Shown: positions 8,796 to 20,958, counted from the stretch's first letter. The stretch: DNA of 32,399 nt from Nemertoderma westbladi (GCA_032718475.1 JAUCBJ010007508.1:1-32399); one strand, 5' to 3'. Notes: generated by a model not told the origin, from the letters alone. Program-made: numbers and translations.

Positions 8796-9294
8796 AGGAC
8801 AGTTAACAAATAAAACAAAACTAAATATTTACAAATCTACAGTTCTGCCATATCACAATTACTGCTGCGAGTTACTCGTAAGCCTTCACAACATGCACGG
8901 ATTTAAAACACAGTTACACAACCTCAAAAAAATTCAAAAAAATTAAAAAAATTAAGGATCTAACAGGAATTACCTACATTATATGCCCTACGTGAATACT
9001 ACGCCATGAAATTTTTCTTAAGTACAGTACATACATAAACTCAGTACACCATTTACACATCTCAGCTTGCCCTTTATAAATAACCATAGTGCTAATATCT
9101 CAAGTCAAAAACTATTAAATCGTATAACTAAAAAAATCAAAATTCCAATAACTAAAACAAACAGCGGATTTAATAGTGTCGCTATAAGTATGGCACACAT
9201 TTGGAATCTCATAGATAAAAAAATTCCGAAGCATTGGAAACTTAAAATATATTACAATTTAATAAAAAAATATTACTACTCAAAATTCGAATGA
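8796..9294 (+). pseudogene. LINE reverse transcriptase, C-terminal half (split)
   Basis: Continuing the frame from 5403, this segment reads TNKTKLNIYKSTVLPYHNYC, the IY-S-VLP-YC block of CR1/Jockey-like LINE thumbs. A spacer with stops (near 8940-9050) follows, then the WN-containing tail that ends with TGA at 9292-9294. From 8927 onward it duplicates 1-368. The gene is inactivated by the TTAA insertion and by internal stops. Confidence 0.65.
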
Positions 9295-10487
9295 GCTGCT
9301 ATCACTTAAATAAAAAATAACATATCGCGATGCTTTGATTAATAACAAAATATATATATTTGTGCTGCAATGTATTGCCACCAAACTAGAAAACTATAGG
9401 GCCTACTAAGTACTGTAGTTTACCGAGGAGTACAGTTCGTACAGTTTAATTTAATTCTACTGTATTTAGGTTAATTATGTGTGTTACATATGTACTGTAG
9501 ATCTGGAGAGTCTGCTGACGCTTATTGCCGCGCTTTGGGTACTGCCCTCAGCGCTGCCTCCAAATTTTACTTTGGAGTTTCAGACTATAAAATAATAATA
9601 ATTATTATTATTTTTGCATTCCAACTATAATTCCCATAGTTGAGAAATTAAAAATTACATTAATGTTAATTTTTAGGAAAGAAATACCTTCTGGTTGAAC
9701 ATCAAATCGTGTGTCTCCAGAAAATTCCTGAGCTTTCAAATACCACAGGAGCAGCAGCGAGGTGCAGAGGAAAATATAGCGAATGTATTCAATAGAAGAT
9801 GCAGGATTCTCCTGCCATCAACAATGATCGCATTCAATTTCGGTTATTGGTTGCTGATTTACGTTGAAACTTCCTCTCTTGTTGAAACTTACATGAAAGA
9901 AGAATTGTAATCAACTCCCGCTTAAAACATAATTTTAACATACTGTACTATTATTAGTATATTATGTATAGTATTGTACCTATTTAAGTCATTTAATCCT
10001 CCTCTCCTCTCCCTTGTGTGATACTTGTATGCGAGAGCAATTAGGCATCTAGAATACCTTGAGTAGTACTATAATCATTGGTAAACATTGATCATGGTAT
10101 ATTGAATTGAATTTTAATTTTTTGAATTTTAATTTATTTTCCATCGAGTAACAATGAATAAGGTAAACCTTGTATAAAATGCACCCCGACACCATTTAGT
10201 AAAGGTAATCCAAAGAGTTGAGGTGAGGAAATGGGGTGAGAAGGCATGCATTGGGTATGATGGCCTGGATGGCAGCTCTAATAGCATAGCTAGTTAGCGC
10301 TGCCACCCAGGTAATGATACATTAGAGTAATGAAATTCGCGAGTTATGTAATGAACAGGACATGAAGAAGGGATGGATGGTATCATTGAACGATAAATTG
10401 TGAACAATGCTTTAAAAAATACTAGTTGAAACAAGAACGTGGGAGCCAGAAATTGTCAATTTGTTACAATTTAATTATTTAATTTCT
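8927..10487. repeat. Direct duplication, right copy (partner 1-1561)
   Basis: It matches 1-1561 base for base as far as I can follow by eye. After 10487 it continues into T-rich sequence that is the 3' end of a minus-strand LINE. The left copy switches to a different sequence at 1562. The right copy contains the unknown open frame at 9677-9910. Confidence 0.9.
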
Positions 10488-10499
10488 TTTAATTACTTT

Positions 10500-11907
10500 T
10501 AATTTATTTTCCTATTAGTGTTTCTTGTATACTATAGATGTGAGAGTATATACTGTTTGTAGTTTTTGGAAAAACATTGTTTTGTGGCTTGTTAAATAGT
10601 AGACGGGATAGTATTCCAAATGGTAGGGGACCGAGATAAGTAGAACGTTGTGCAATATCAAACCTTGTATGGGGAATATGGGAATTTACTTAACCGGGTA
10701 TAATTTTGGTGGGTGCTTGACGTATACCTAAATCTAAACAGGATTAATTATAAAGTTATTAATGTCATGCATGAATAGGGCGGTCTGGTGTTTGAAAAGA
10801 CATTCTAATGGCAAAATTTGTAATATATTTAATTAATTAATTTTTTTAATTATAATATTTAATTTCGCGACAATTTTATTCAATAATTTCGGGAATTTAA
10901 TTATAGAAAAGCAACGCGTTGCTAATTTTATCTAAAAGTTCGTACCTGGTGTTATTTTTTTGTGCTCTTTATATTTTCGACTGTGTTCGGCAGTTTTTGG
11001 AGTGTGTTCGGGTGTGTTCTACTGTGTTCGCTTGTGTTGTGTAAAAGGATCTATCCGTTAGCCATTAACCATTCTGCAATCCCATTTATCTATGCAAATC
11101 CATTTATCAAGATGGAAGTGATATAGTGTAGTATCGTCTGCGAATATGGTGGACTTGGGATATATAGGGTATAATAGAATAGAGTGTTGTTGTTGCATAG
11201 GTAGGTCATTAATAAAGAGTAGAAAAAGAATAGGAGATTGTACGCCACCTTGCGGGACTCCACAAAGCAGTTTTTAAGCATTTTACTAAATTATGGGTCA
11301 TCCACGGTTTAAGATGGATTTTTTGTGGTGGCATAGATTATTGCGTTACATGACTAGAGCAGATATACGGCTTAAATCAGAATAGAAAACAACTAATTTT
11401 TCATCGTCTGGGATTGTGGATGCAGTATACGTCCAAGCACTTGAAGCAGTAAGATCTTTCCTAAAATTAGCCTGGTTCTATTTAGAATAGTCAGTATATT
11501 TTTGGGTTTGTTAAAAAAGCAGGATGAATTTTAGAAGACAGTAAATGTTGGATAATGATCAGTTGAACCAATTAAATGTTCAAAAACTCCAGCTGATGAA
11601 AATTATGATGTGATATTAGTAATGACATGTTCTATTAAGGATTTCAACAAAGGGATTTCATGTGTGGGTTTGTTAATTAATTGGATAAAGCCGTAGCAAT
11701 TAAGAGTATTAGTATATTGTATAACTTTAGAAGACGACATTGGCATATCGATGTTTAAATCGCCGGTTATTATTACATCATACTTAAGGTTTGTTAATTT
11801 GGCTAGAGTATCCGGCTCATCCAGGAGAGTAATAAAAGTATCAGTATAATAATAAATAAATGGATACTAATGGCGATGAATGGAACTAATAATTAATCGT
11901 TGGAATG
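10500..11907 (-). pseudogene. LINE ORF2 relic (endonuclease and RT), minus strand
   Basis: Read on the minus strand from 11907 downward, the first part is apurinic-endonuclease-like: TDTFITLLDEP, then IITGDLNIDM near 11740, GFIQLINKPTHE near 11670 and GSTDHYPTF near 11550. Reverse transcriptase follows at 11263-11100 with GVPQGGVQSPILF, LLFINDL and FADDT, which correspond to palm motifs 4 and 5. A C-terminal piece near 10800-10510 includes LFKHQTALFMHDINN. Several frameshifts, a gap in the RT N-terminal region and the TGTGTTCG repeat at 10981 mark it as dead. The family is CR1/Jockey-like. Its 5' end probably continues at 13495-13762 beyond element C. Confidence 0.75.
10981..11036 (+). repeat. 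TGTGTTCG short tandem repeat
   Basis: Four to five imperfect copies of CTGTGTTCG-like words occur in about 55 bases. They replace LINE sequence downstream of the FADDT motif. Confidence 0.6.
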
Positions 11908-12165
11908 GGGACGTCAGATTTGGATCCAGGTATTTTCCAGAATCAACAAATTATTTGCACACTTAATTAGATACCTTTTTGCACCAAATAAACTTACTTT
12001 CCACCAAAAACGGTTCATTTTACCACCAAATGTTAGAAGGTCTGTCTATGGCTCTGTCGAAACCCTAGACAAAAAGTGTCTTCAACCCTAAACCTAACTG
12101 GCCTAATTTGGCCCGATGGCTGAATTGGCTTTAATTGGCCATATTGGCCCTTTTACTTTTTACTG
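11908..12165. other. Junction region with TTGGCC words
   Basis: No protein is recognised. From 12098 to 12150 the words TGGCC and TTGGCT recur at 10-15 base spacing, immediately before the truncated left edge of element C. The 63-codon plus-strand frame here has no family signature. Confidence 0.4.
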
Positions 12166-13494
12166 GTACTTTTTTTGAAGCGTTTTTTGAAAATTACATT
12201 TCATTAAATATGAATTGTAACACCTCTATTTTCGATTTACACCGGTTTTTTGGTGTTAGCAATTAGATGGAATTCATCTAAATAAATTTAGAAATTTCAA
12301 ACTTGTTTTTTTCGGCGGGTGCCAATGTTGGTGCCAGCACCAAATTTGAAATATGTCAAATTTGTAAATTGATTGTTTGAACCTGTTTTTTGCGAAATAG
12401 GGGTTTTTTGGGGCTCTGTTTTCGATGGAATATATACGAGTTGCACCAGGAGTATAAAACTTGTATTTTTCGGCGCGGTGTGCAAAATTTGGTGCCAGCA
12501 CGAAATTTTTAAAATCCATTCAATAGTTAAATAATTCAATAGTTTTAGAGGTTTATGGCTGTTCTGTATTCAATGGAATATAATTATCGAACTAGACATC
12601 TCTAACTTGTATTTTTCGGAAGTGGGTGCAAAATGTGGTGCTAGCACCAAATTTTGAAAATCATCAAATATATCAATTAATTGTGTCACCTTGTTTCTTG
12701 CGTTATACGGGTTTGTGAGGGTTCTGAATTCAATGGAATCAGTAAAAATTTCAAACAATTTCAAGAGTTTTCAAACTTGTATTTTTTGCCGGTGGGTGAA
12801 AATTGTTGTGCCAGCACCAAATTGTAGAAAATAAGCAAATTGATCAATAGATAGTATCATCTTGTTTCTTGCGTGATACGGGTTTATGGGGGTCCTGAAT
12901 CCGATGGAATCAATAAAAACCGCACTGGACATCTCAAACATGTACTTTTTGGTGATGGCTACGAAATTTGGTGCTAGCACCAAAATTTGCCTTATTATGC
13001 CGAAAAATACAATTAGCAATGATCTAGCAAATTAGAAATGCATTCCATTAGAATCAGCGCCCCAGAAAACCTAAAAATGTGAATTTATAGCATCGTATAA
13101 GCGAATTGATAATTTTGTGTTCAAACTAAAAAGTGCTGGTTACTTGTTTTTTTCATTTTTTGCCTAAGTAAAGGACTAAAACAACCATTTATAGTAATCA
13201 GATAATTTTAAACACTTTCCAATGGATTTTGCGCCCCAGAAAACCTGTATTGAAAAACAATTAGCCGAAAATTATAACTTTCAAATTTTATGAAAATTGT
13301 TCAATACTTGTAATTTTGGTGTAGCAAAGTAATCACCCCAGTATTTTTTTTCTAAATTTTTCTAAATTTTTTCGGTCGGATTCGGACTAGTGAGATCTAC
13401 GTACAAACAAATTTGTTGATTTTAGAGGGAGGAGTTACCATGACCCCCCGGTATTTGTACAACATTTTATAGGTTTCATATCTAATAGGGTTAA
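12166..13494 (+). mobile_element. TTAA element C, left end missing
   Basis: From about 12166 it follows element A, starting in the stretch equivalent to A's position 5620, and ends CTAATAGGGTTAA at 13491-13494. The left inverted end and G/C hairpin are absent. The palindrome-centred repeats are present, and sequence similarity to A is highest in the right half. The right flank equals that of A for 270 bp, so the two share one ancestral insertion site. Confidence 0.75.
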
Positions 13495-13762
13495 GGTATC
13501 TAAGTTCAGAATGTCTGTTAAGTCACTACTAAATGTCTCAGAAAAAGTAAGTATATCAAACTTAGTAGAGATATTAAGTATAGAGTCAGTTATAGCTGGT
13601 AGGTTAGAGGGAAGACTACGGCAATTTGTGAAGTGAAGTGAATGATAATGTTGCACTGTACACTTTATTACTATATAACTGCTACATAAACTGAATTAAT
13701 CAGTACAGTATACAGTACAAACTAAAATAGTCAAACAGAGATTCGACGTAGGGCCTCGGTGC
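13495..13762 (-). pseudogene. LINE 5' end with endonuclease start
   Basis: The minus-strand frame opens at ATG 13654-13656 (MQHYHSLHFTNCRSL) and reads into the endonuclease ET motif (DILTFSETF) before being cut at the TTAA of element C. The layout, a short lead followed by N-RSL and S-ET, is that of the start of a LINE apurinic-endonuclease domain. The sequence upstream (minus strand) to 13762 would be LINE leader. The copy at 6930-7199 is about 97% identical but frameshifted. Confidence 0.65.
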
Positions 13763-15160
13763 TTAACCATAATAAAAGCATAATATCATAAAAATAATTG
13801 TTTTAAATAACATAAAATATCGACCCCTGCCATGTAGCTGTCAAGCTTCCTAAATATAATTTTAGCTTTCTGGTATAGCGGACTAGGATCCTTTAAAGAA
13901 AGAGGAAAAAAAAAAATTAGCACTCTGTTATGTAACTGATGGGTTTCATATATATATATGTACTTACAGTATTATAAAAACTGGCTAACTTTCTAAATAT
14001 TATTTTAGCTTTCTGATATATAACGGACTAGGATCCGACAAAAAGCGCTGTGCTATATATTGCTAGCTTACTAAATAATAAAATAGATCTCAACTTTAAA
14101 AATAATAATAGATAATCAATAAATGGTCCAAAAGACACATAGTTGATGCTAGAAGAAATGTTTACGATAAATCTAAGTACAAGTATAGTGTTAATTTGCG
14201 CTGAATAGTTTTATTATAGATTAAAAATTATAAAAAAAAATTTTTTTTTCGCTATTTAATATTAGTTAATACTAGTTAACAATAAAAAAAACTTGGTTGC
14301 GCTTAAAACCCTAAAGCTTTTACAGTTTTCAATCAAATCACATGAAAGTTTTTTTATATGATGGATAAAAGATGGGGCAATATATCTAACTATCAGGCGA
14401 AATTTTGTGAAAATAATTCTGCAACGCTAGGTGGCGCTTCAAATTTATGCAAATTTTTTTAGGTAGTTATAAATAGTTATTAAATTTTATTAACAAAAAA
14501 ATGCAAAAAGTTGTCTGATACTATTATGCAGGGTGGCTATGTAGACACCCACACATATTTTCAGACGAATCGCTCAAAAATTGTAGAAGTAGTAGGGTTT
14601 TGAATTTTACTAATTCATAAAAACAATATTTGGAGATAATCTACCTTTCATTATACATAGTACAGTAATAGTAATTTGATAGGTCTCCCTAAATGGAAAT
14701 TTACATAACTTGAAAACTAAAATAGCTATTAAATAGCGGTCATAATAATAATTTCGACATATTTTGGACCAAAATGGTGTACCCCCCCCCCCCCCCCCCC
14801 CCCAACCCCCTTAAGTAAAGGACAATAATTAATTAATACTATTAATTTTCTAGCTATAAATTACAAATGTATTTATCTCGGTTTAATGTTTTTTATGGAA
14901 CGGACTTCGTTGAAGTTTGCAATAGGGCTTCATAATGAAGTATTGACCTATCGTTTTCATCAACGTTTCATAAACTATCTCAAACGGGATTTATTCAGAA
15001 AAGCTCAAAAAGGACTCGCCATTTGAAGTTGTTTGTTCACATATAGGATCTACTGTAAGTTCCTGTTCTTGGACAAGGACCTGTTCCTTGATCTAGGAAC
15101 TAGGCCTACTGTAATTTCGCTAGGAGTGCAGTATTTTGTGCCTGACTGAGCTTGGGCCAT
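13763..15160. other. Non-coding AT-rich stretch
   Basis: No gene is supported. There is an imperfect direct repeat of about 50 bp ending in GGACTAGGATCC (13845-13891 and 13984-14036). An A9-T9 hairpin lies near 14233-14250 and an uninterrupted run of 22 C at 14782-14803. Confidence 0.6.
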
Positions 15161-15220
15161 ATTGTTTCAGGTTGTTTCATCCTTGTTTCAGGTTGTTTCA
15201 GATCGTTTCAGTTTGTTTTA
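15161..15220 (+). repeat. 10-base periodic TTGTTTCA repeat
   Basis: Six units of about 10 bases (variants of GTTGTTTCAG) run head to tail. Confidence 0.75.
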
Positions 15221-15269
15221 TATTTTAGTATGATACCAATATTACAGGCTCCTTATTAAGATCGCCTTG

Positions 15270-15321
15270 GTGGGATGAAACCATTTTCACTTTTAGTGGG
15301 ATGAAACCATTTTCACTTTTA
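15270..15321 (+). repeat. Perfect 26-bp tandem duplication
   Basis: The unit GTGGGATGAAACCATTTTCA plus CTTTTA occurs twice without change (15270-15295 and 15296-15321). Since 26 is not a multiple of three, it disturbs the frame of the small minus-strand ORF that spans it. Confidence 0.9.
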
Positions 15322-15328
15322 TTCAATC

Positions 15329-15359
15329 GCGGCCGTGTGAGTGAGGTGAATACGGCCGC
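15329..15359. repeat. GC-rich inverted repeat
   Basis: GCGGCCGT and ACGGCCGC form an 8-bp perfect stem around a 15-base loop. The all-GC core stands out in this AT-rich region. Confidence 0.8.
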
Positions 15360-15471
15360 TCCTAATACCGGAGGATCTATAACGTTATCCCGAAAACGAG
15401 GGTTTCCCATGGTAGCTCCTAAACTAGCCACTATTTTTTTTATTTTCGTACTGAAGGTTCCTTTCTAATTG

Positions 15472-15685
15472 TTTGACGGACATGACGGACAATTTTCGGA
15501 AGGGTGTTTTTCGATTTTCGTAAATTTTCGTCGATTTTACCATTAGGGTCTATGTAAAAAAAATAGAACCACGGGCGAAAGTACTTTTTTTATCGTTGAA
15601 ATTTAAAGGGGGACTCCAAATTAGATGTTTACAGCTTTAAAAATTGGGGGTCCCCGAGTTACTTTTCCGTCTATTGTCCGTCAAA
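15472..15685. repeat. Inverted repeat TTTGACGGACA ... TGTCCGTCAAA
   Basis: The left arm (15472-15493) and right arm (15665-15685) share TTTGACGGACA and GACGGA in inverted orientation, about 215 bp end to end. It may be a very small inverted-repeat element. No target duplication is visible. Confidence 0.5.
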
Positions 15686-15767
15686 GTTAGAAAAACGGAC
15701 AAAATGACTATGCGGGATCCACTACAATTCAGCTAATATTAATCGTACGGGGACGAAAGTAACGCAG

Positions 15768-16052
15768 TTGGAAAGGGGAAGAGTGGTACTACCTTCGTAT
15801 CGAATGGGGGTAAGATATTTACTAATATTTCGAGTGGAAAAAAGGGCCGTAACTTTGTCTGTTTTTTTCCATCTTTTTTATATATTTTATATTTCGGAAA
15901 TTTTTATTTCGAAAACGCGAGTAGGAATCCGCCAATTCTTTTTCGGAATGCATAAAACACCACAGGGGCTACGATCCTATCGAATGGGGGTACAGAAAAT
16001 AAGTCGGCAAAAGGGTCCAAAAAAGGGCCAGAAAATGATTAAATGTTTATAA
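15768..16052 (+). other. Open frame over a degenerate duplication
   Basis: A 94-codon frame contains two related blocks about 190 bases apart, both reading SYRMGV (near 15796 and 15978). I recognise no family. Repetition at the DNA level and the lack of other coding signs make it more likely repeat-derived than a gene. Confidence 0.15.
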
Positions 16053-17640
16053 CTAATAACTTTTTTATTTTTGACTCTAGAAGGTTAAGGTTCATTTTAC
16101 GGTGAATATCGATACGTGGAATCCAAATATTCGATTGGTTTTGCTGCGCAACGATATTAAAAAATTGAAGGCCAATATTACAATTTCGTGTTTCAAACTC
16201 GCTGTGCGTGAACTCGTCTAGCTCGAAAACTACTCAACGTTAAATTATCTATCTTTCAGCGTTAGTTACAGCGCCGTAGCTATTATACAACTGGTGCGGC
16301 AGACGATCGTGTGAAATAAAATATTTATATAAGAGACGAAAAATTTTTTTTTTAAATCGCTTATCTATTATAATTTAGCGTATTGCGCCAAAAGTATATT
16401 TAAATGTAGCAAATTACCTCCGCTATCTTTTTTCTTAACATTTGTAATAAAAATTACGAATTTTAAGGGTCGAAATATATCGCGTCATTTTGGCCCTTTT
16501 TTTTAATTTTTTTTGGGGCCAAAAATGACCCCTTCTCAAAAGATAGAATAAACATTACGGCAAAGAATATACAAATTTTATTGAATTTGGACCATCAGAA
16601 CCGAAGTTAGAGCGATTTTAGTGAAAAAATAAAAATAATTTTTTTTGCGAAAAATTAAGAATGGTCAATATTGGATTTCGTACCCTCGAACTTAGGTTTC
16701 AATAAGGTGATTGATAACCACTCGACTACGTGACCAAACGAATTTGAAATTTTCGAGTGACTATTTTTAAACATCAATAAATTTGGTTCTACAGGGCCGT
16801 TTAATCTGAAACTTTTTTCATTGGATAGAGGATAGATTGTAGTGTGTGAAATAGGATAAAACTTGGGAAAAGACGCATGTGCACTTAGTGCAAAATGCAC
16901 TTAAATAGTGAACATTTTTTCTATATTTCAAACACTATTATTTCCAGTTCTTTTCATCGTAGAATGTTATTTTTTGGATTAAAATGTAGTTTGGAGTGAT
17001 TTCTAACTATAATCGTAACATTTGTTTAACTTTTTATGTCTAGAAAGTGACTTAAAATGTCTTTGAATATTGTCCAAACTCGCAAAAGTCGAGATTTATT
17101 AAATTGAATTTTTGACACTTTTAGCGACTGACACTTGATCATACACCATCGTAGATCGGTAGAGGATAAACATAAGTTTGTTAAATAAGAGCCACCATTA
17201 CGATCTGCTGAAGTGCACTTGAACAAATAAGTGTGCAAAAGTCCAAATTTTTTAATAAGGTCAAATTATATAATAGTGGGTTGTTTTCTTTGCAGATACT
17301 TTATTTTCATATTAATATGTTGTTTGAACCTTACTGAGCGCATTAGGGATAAGTGTACAAATAACCGGCCCTTATGAGGCTTCGATTGGGTAAATTAATA
17401 AAACATAAGGTTGTAATATTCTAAAAAAACAGTGTGATATTAAATGCACTTTAAAAAATAAATAAAATCAAATAACAAATGGACCACACAATTAAAAACT
17501 CGCACAATTTTGTACTTGTTATATCGCTTCAAATTAATTCAACAGTTCTTAGCTACAAGAGTTTGAAAAAAAAATGTCCCAATATAAAAATATCCAATAT
17601 TCAACAGTGTATATTTGGGGGACGGGGGAAGTTACAGTAT
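16053..17640. other. No supported gene
   Basis: AT-rich sequence with short open frames of no recognisable family. A T-rich hairpin with TTGGCCC/GGGCCAA arms lies near 16491-16520. The word TGCACTT recurs (16880, 16898, 17214, 17445). Confidence 0.5.
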
Positions 17641-17646
17641 GCATTC

Positions 17647-17695
17647 GGGGGAAGTTTGGTGAACTGCATTAATGCAGTGAATCCAAACTTCCCCC
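17647..17695. repeat. Nested perfect hairpin
   Basis: GGGGGAAGTTTGG (17647-17659) pairs perfectly with CCAAACTTCCCCC (17683-17695). The loop contains a complete 16-base palindrome, ACTGCATTAATGCAGT (17663-17678). The whole 49-base stretch can fold as one near-continuous stem of 21 pairs with small internal bulges. Confidence 0.9.
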
Positions 17696-17700
17696 TTTGA

Positions 17701-19110
17701 GATATCATATACTTAAGACATGCTGGGGTGTCGGGGAAATATTTGTTACTGTCACACTTTGCTTCCATTTATCCTATCCTTTATTATTACCCCAGTCAGA
17801 TAAGAGATAATAATCAGTAGAAACCAAACTAAACTGTCTTTCATGCAAGCAAATTTCTAACTAAAGGCGGGTGAATGACCATGGAAATAATTTTAAATAT
17901 AATTGTATATCAACTATTTGGGGAGACTTCCAAGTTAAACCCGAAAACAATTATTTTGTTACATATATAGTAAATTACGTTGTATGTTCTTTTTCCTCTC
18001 ATAATAAAATATATATGAAATATCTCTGATCGCTGTGCCCTTAAACATTTCGCAACCAAAATGTTTCAATGTGAAAAGTGTAGGCCTACCATACCCCGCC
18101 CAAACAGCCGCAAACGCATAGCCAACAAATTTAACAAAGGGTTACATACATGTTGTGTTCATGACGAGATGAGGGAAAATTGATCGCATAATATATACTA
18201 AAAAATTGAGAGTCGGGCTGGCTCTCCTCCACTTTCTTACCCAATGGAAATGTTGTTTTTATAATCTAATATTGGGGCGGCTTTCTCTAGTACACAGAGC
18301 TCCCTGTAGATTAATCGATAATTATTTGCAGTGTAAATAATTAAGAACAATAATTAAGTTTTGCATATAGAACAATCGTTATTTAAGATTGATTTATTTT
18401 CATCCAATAGGATTAGGAGATTGGATTTATCCTTTTCTATTTTATTGTTCAACTGCTGCATAATTCAGATTAAAGCTGAAACATACCGTCTTTCTGAGTT
18501 AAGAAGTTTGTCGGCTTATGGTATAGTAATTACATTATAAGCAGCTGCGAAGTATATAATAACGTTGAGGTTTGTAAAAGAGGATTTAAATGTTTAGAGG
18601 AAAAACAAATGGTTTAATGTTTGGTTACACGAATTATTTGGCTCAGTACTTTTTAATAAAACTTAAACCAATTAGCACTGGGGTTCTTTAGTTCAGACAA
18701 TTTACACCGTGGGGGGGGGGGGGGGGGGGGTGGGATTTACGAAATTTGGGGCACTACGGGCGAAATTTGGCGCATCTCCCACGGGGCACGACAGCTCCAA
18801 ACCCTCACAAACCATGTAGGCTTTTGTCAATATTCATGAAAACAAGCGGATGTCTCCGGACAATATTGCAAAGTGGTGAATTTTCCCAGGAGGCTTCATA
18901 TTATTATTAATTTTGTTATTGGAAAATATACATATGGGTTAAACAGTTGCTGGATTGATTGGAAGAATTTTAAAAACATGAAAATTTTTTGGAGAATATA
19001 AAAAATAACCCTAAACAGCGATGTAATTACAATAATCCGATATATAGCATAATGTGGACGTAACGTGTTGTTGTGGACTACATGAGTATGCCTAACAACT
19101 AGGTGAACGT
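17701..19110. other. No supported gene
   Basis: AT-rich sequence. A 40-codon frame at 18061-18183 with a CxxC and an HTCCVH is noted but weak. An uninterrupted run of 20 G lies at 18711-18730. Confidence 0.5.
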
Positions 19111-20568
19111 TTAACCCTATTAAACCCGGGGTTTTTTTATATTAATTCTGAAACACTCGCAGTTGGGAATCTGAAATTTTATGACTTTTCCTAAAAATCT
19201 ATTGTCTTCCTAGTAGTGAAAACCGTTTTCAAAAATATTGGGTAGTTTTCGAGTTATAGCACCATTTTTTAACCCTACTTTTGGCACTTTTTTTGAGACG
19301 TTTTTTGAAAATTACATTTCATTAAATATGAATTGTACATCTCTATTTTTGATTTACACCGGTTTTTTGGTGTTAGCAATTGGATGGAATTCATATAAAT
19401 TGATTTAGAAATTTCAAACTTGTTTTTTTCGGCGGGTGCCAAATTTTGGTGTCAGCACCAAATTTGAAATATGTCAATTTTGAAAATTGATTGTTTGAAA
19501 CTTGTTTTTTTACGCAATTGGGGTTTTTTGGGGTTCTCGTTTCGATGAAATATATACGATTGCACCAAGCGTATCAAACTTGAATTTTTTGGTGCTGTGT
19601 GCAATTTTTGGTGCTAGCACAAAATTGTGAAAATCCATTCAATAGATAAAATTGCTTGTGACATTTTATTTCTTGCGTTTTAGAGGTTTATGGCTGTTCT
19701 CTAACTCATCTCAGACTCAGACATCTCTAACTTGTATTTTTCGGAAGAGTGGGTGCAAAATGTGGAGCTAGCACCAAATTTTGAAAATCATCAAATATAT
19801 CAATTAATTGTGTCACCTTGTTTCTTGCGTTATACGGGTTTGTGAGGGTTCTGAATTCAATGGAATCAGTAAAAATTTCATAAGAGTTTTCAAACTTGTA
19901 TTTTTCGCCGGTGGGTGAAAATTGTTGTGCCAGCACCAAATTTTGGAAAATAAGCAAATTTATCAGTAGATAGTATCATCTTGTTTCTTGCGTTATACGG
20001 GTTTATGAGGGTCCTGAATCCGATGGAATCAATAAAAACAGCACTGGACATCGTAAACTTGTACTTTTTGGTGATGGGTACGAAATTTGGTGCTAGCACC
20101 AAAATTTGCCAAATTACGCCGAAAAATACAAGTATCAATGATCTGGCATATTAGAAAGGTATTCCATTAGAATGAGCGCCCTAGAAAACCTATAAATGTG
20201 AATTTATAGCATCGTATAAGTGAATTAAAAATTTTGTGTTCTAACTGAAAAGTGCTGGTTACTTGTTTTTTTATTTTTCCTACGCAGAGAGGACTAAACA
20301 GCCATTTATAGTAATCATATCATTTTTAAATATTTTCCAATGTATTTTGCGCCCCAGAAAACCTGTATTGAAAAACAATTAGCCAAAAAATGTAACTTTC
20401 AAATATTGTGAAAATTGTGCACTACTTGTAATTTTGGTGCTGCAATATAACCACCCCATACATTTTTTCGAAAATTTCTTTTTCGGTCGGATCCAGACTA
20501 CTGATACCTACGTACAAACAAAAAATCAGACGTTTTCGTAAAATTTATAAATTTTAGAGGGGGGGTTA
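19111..20568 (+). mobile_element. TTAA element D, right end missing
   Basis: It starts TTAACCCTATTAAACCCGGGG at 19111 but lacks the GTCAATATGAC hairpin found in A and B. The five palindrome-centred repeats are present between 19420 and 20110. The element is recognisable to the G-run near 20560, after which the sequence differs and no closing TTAA is found. It groups with B. Confidence 0.75.
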
Positions 20569-20958
20569 TATTTAAGTATACCGGTTTAAGTAGAACATAC
20601 GTACACCCATCTGGTAAGGAAATACACGAGTAATGCAAGTCCACCGGTAGAGTAGAGAATACATTTGTGTATAGAAAGACGCAATGCACGATTATAATAC
20701 AGCGACAATCGGCTGTAGAAGAACAACTAACAGAGGATAAATACTCTAGTTACTGGCATATATACAGTCTATAACAAAGCAACTATTAACTTATTGGGGC
20801 CGAGGGGCCTAATAGACCCCCCCCCCCCCCCCCCTTGTTATAATGGCGTCAATTTATCTTGTGGAGTAAAGGACAATGTAGGGAGGGCTACAGTGTGGAA
20901 TGCGGAATACGTCGTAAATTATAGTCCATTTCTAACCAAAATACTAAGCAGACAGATA
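20569..20958 (+). promoter_or_regulatory. Upstream region of lectin gene
   Basis: This stretch runs from the edge of element D to the lectin start codon. A TATA-like CATATATACA lies near 20758, about 200 bases before the ATG. An 18-base C-run lies at 20817-20834. The frame is open upstream of the ATG, but without a better start codon. The start site is not determined. Confidence 0.3.

Noticed and set aside
11900-12091. 63-codon plus-strand ORF
   Set aside because: Overlaps the minus-strand LINE endonuclease end and shows no recognisable domain.
18061-18183. 40-codon ORF with CEKC and HTCCVH, zinc-finger-like
   Set aside because: Too short, spans the interspersed TAGGCCTAC motif and has no neighbour to support it.
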